Source: CAUZFZ01 sp963579025 | GTDB taxonomy: Bacteria; Planctomycetota; Planctomycetia; Planctomycetales; Planctomycetaceae | Length of the DNA: 64,000 nucleotides | Assembly: GCA_963579025.1 (NCBI GenBank) | Contig: CAUZFZ010000017.1 | Coordinates: 27,642-91,641 of the forward strand | Direction: 5' to 3' | Part shown: in pieces, positions 63,332 to 64,000 of the stretch | Position numbering within the stretch: the first letter of the stretch is position 1 | Layout: each line of letters opens with the position of its first letter | Program-made: the position numbers and the translations under genes | Notes under the pieces: generated by a model | Seen by the model: only the letters and a program-made list of their open reading frames with translations | Told to the model about the DNA's origin: nothing | The model's database searches: none

Positions 63332-63847
63332 TCAGCCGCCTTTCGTGAGACCAGTTCGCGACAGGTAAAGCCGAAGGGCGTTTTCCTGTTCTTCAAGCCT
63401 GGCGGGTTGACCGCGTTTGAAGTCCTGGAATGTCGCTTTCCGTAGCCGAAAGGTCCGAACCCATCGAAACGGGCGAAACACGATGACGATCGGACTGAAT
63501 ACACCCGATTGGCCAAAGAAGCGGAATGCCATTACGGGCAGTGTGAACCGTTTCCATGTGCGGCGCTCGGACCAGTTCAGCCGAATCGTCGATAGCGGCA
63601 AATGCGGAACGAGTTCAGCTTCGATGTGATCGTGCCAGAGGGTGCTGTCGGAATACACGAGCAGGACATTCGTGCCGCGAGTACACCAGACGAGCCAGAT
63701 CACGTGTTGGAGCACGACGGCGTAGGACAGCCAGGCTGCAACAAGGATCGGGAGCAGGGGGATCAGCAACAGCACGATCACGATGATGATCGGTGCGCTC
63801 ACGAGAAGTGGAAGCGGGCGAGGGTGTCTGTCCTTGCGTGAAATCAT
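63332..63847 (-). CDS. Conserved hypothetical membrane protein
   Basis: 171 residues. Residues about 12-55 hold two hydrophobic stretches (IIIVIVLLLIPLLPILVAAW and LQHVIWLVW). The rest is soluble, with VLLVYSDSTLWHDHIEAELV, LNWSERRTWKR, FRFFGQSGVFSPIVIVF and a basic C-terminal helix (DFKRGQPARLEEQENALR). I recall such YSDSxLW/LNWSER proteins as conserved hypotheticals in several bacterial phyla, but I know no function. Convergent with mcsB across the repeat element copy B. Confidence 0.75.
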   Translation of the reverse strand: MISRKDRHPRPLPLLVSAPIIIVIVLLLIPLLPILVAAWLSYAVVLQHVIWLVWCTRGTNVLLVYSDSTLWHDHIEAELVPHLPLSTIRLNWSERRTWKRFTLPVMAFRFFGQSGVFSPIVIVFRPFRWVRTFRLRKATFQDFKRGQPARLEEQENALRLYLSRTGLTKGG

Positions 63848-64000
63848 CCCGTCCCTGCCACCTGGGGCGTCGGTTGCTGGCCGGAAACCGCATATGGCTC
63901 ATCGCAAAAAAAGCGCAACATTGATATAGAGTCGAGTTGTTAGATTTGCGATAAGCCGCTCGCTATGAGCGAGAACGGTTATTCGACTTTGGAAATACGA
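63848..64000. other. Right-edge intergenic sequence
   Basis: Upstream of the minus-strand membrane-protein gene. Beyond repeat fragment C it contains CTCGCT-ATG-AGCGAG near 63959-63973, a small perfect hairpin. No gene is visible before the window ends. Confidence 0.4.
63866..63895. repeat. Truncated relative of the inverted-repeat element
   Basis: GGCGTCGGTTGCTGGCCGG then AAACCGCATA resembles the spacer plus right-arm start of copy B (GACGTCGCTTGCCGGCCGG then GAACCGCATA), but the arm then ends. It lies just upstream of the start of the membrane-protein gene. Confidence 0.55.

Overview
The window looks like chromosomal DNA of a planctomycete (Planctomycetota; a Planctomycetaceae-like relative is my inference). 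The evidence is the combination of very large secreted proteins with an N-terminal LExRxLL (LEPR-XLL-type) motif and RTX calcium-binding repeats, a Tat-exported DUF1501 protein, an FGly-type sulfatase, a PEP-CTERM protein, a di-haem cytochrome c peroxidase with a secreted beta-propeller, giant coiled-coil FHA and STAND/WD40 proteins, and an McsA/McsB pair. GTG and TTG starts recur. I see no rRNA, tRNA, CRISPR array, transposase or phage gene.

Layout. 1-457: 5' end of an LEPR-XLL/RTX-type gene running off the left edge. 0.8-5.7 kb: beta-propeller and di-haem peroxidase (one operon), gamma-glutamyltranspeptidase, PEP-CTERM protein. 5.9-12.7 kb: a 2262-residue FHA/coiled-coil/membrane protein. 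13.0-16.4 kb: beta-helix plus RTX protein. 17.0-21.3 kb: DUF4062-STAND-TM-WD40 protein, convergent with a Cys-rich secreted protein (21.3-22.4 kb). 22.7-28.1 kb: DUF1501 protein, UbiD-like and UbiE-like quinone genes, ACT-malic enzyme. 28.6-40.9 kb: three consecutive giant LEPR-XLL/RTX adhesin-like genes sharing N- and C-terminal ends but carrying different central modules. 41-50.6 kb: sugar isomerase-like protein, Uma2 nuclease, a small unknown, glutamine synthetase, sulfatase, OB/HD nuclease, and the three-subunit proton-translocating transhydrogenase. 50.8-59.3 kb: a membrane-anchored regulatory-repeat protein, RtcB, D-aminoacylase, TadA and a metallophosphoesterase. 59.4-63.9 kb: TrpE, McsA, McsB and a membrane protein, with a family of inverted-repeat elements around mcsB.

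How they fit together. Most of the window is ordinary metabolism (quinone, malate, NADPH, glutamine, tryptophan) mixed with planctomycete envelope and extracellular proteins. The most distinctive signal is the RTX family. Three complete paralogues and one partial one start with M-x3-[P/S]-W. In the three complete ones the E-x-R of the LExRxLL motif falls at exactly residues 41 and 43. The same three end in the same short tail (IDExF..T..LL..LD), while the middles are swapped (Calx-beta plus integrin-like vWA; Calx-beta plus choice-of-anchor L; an unknown domain plus cadherin-like). I read this as a modular surface or secretion scaffold with a candidate two-ended sorting signal. Other items worth attention are the DUF4062-STAND-14xWD40 protein, the McsAB arginine-phosphorylation pair outside Firmicutes, and the large inverted repeats.
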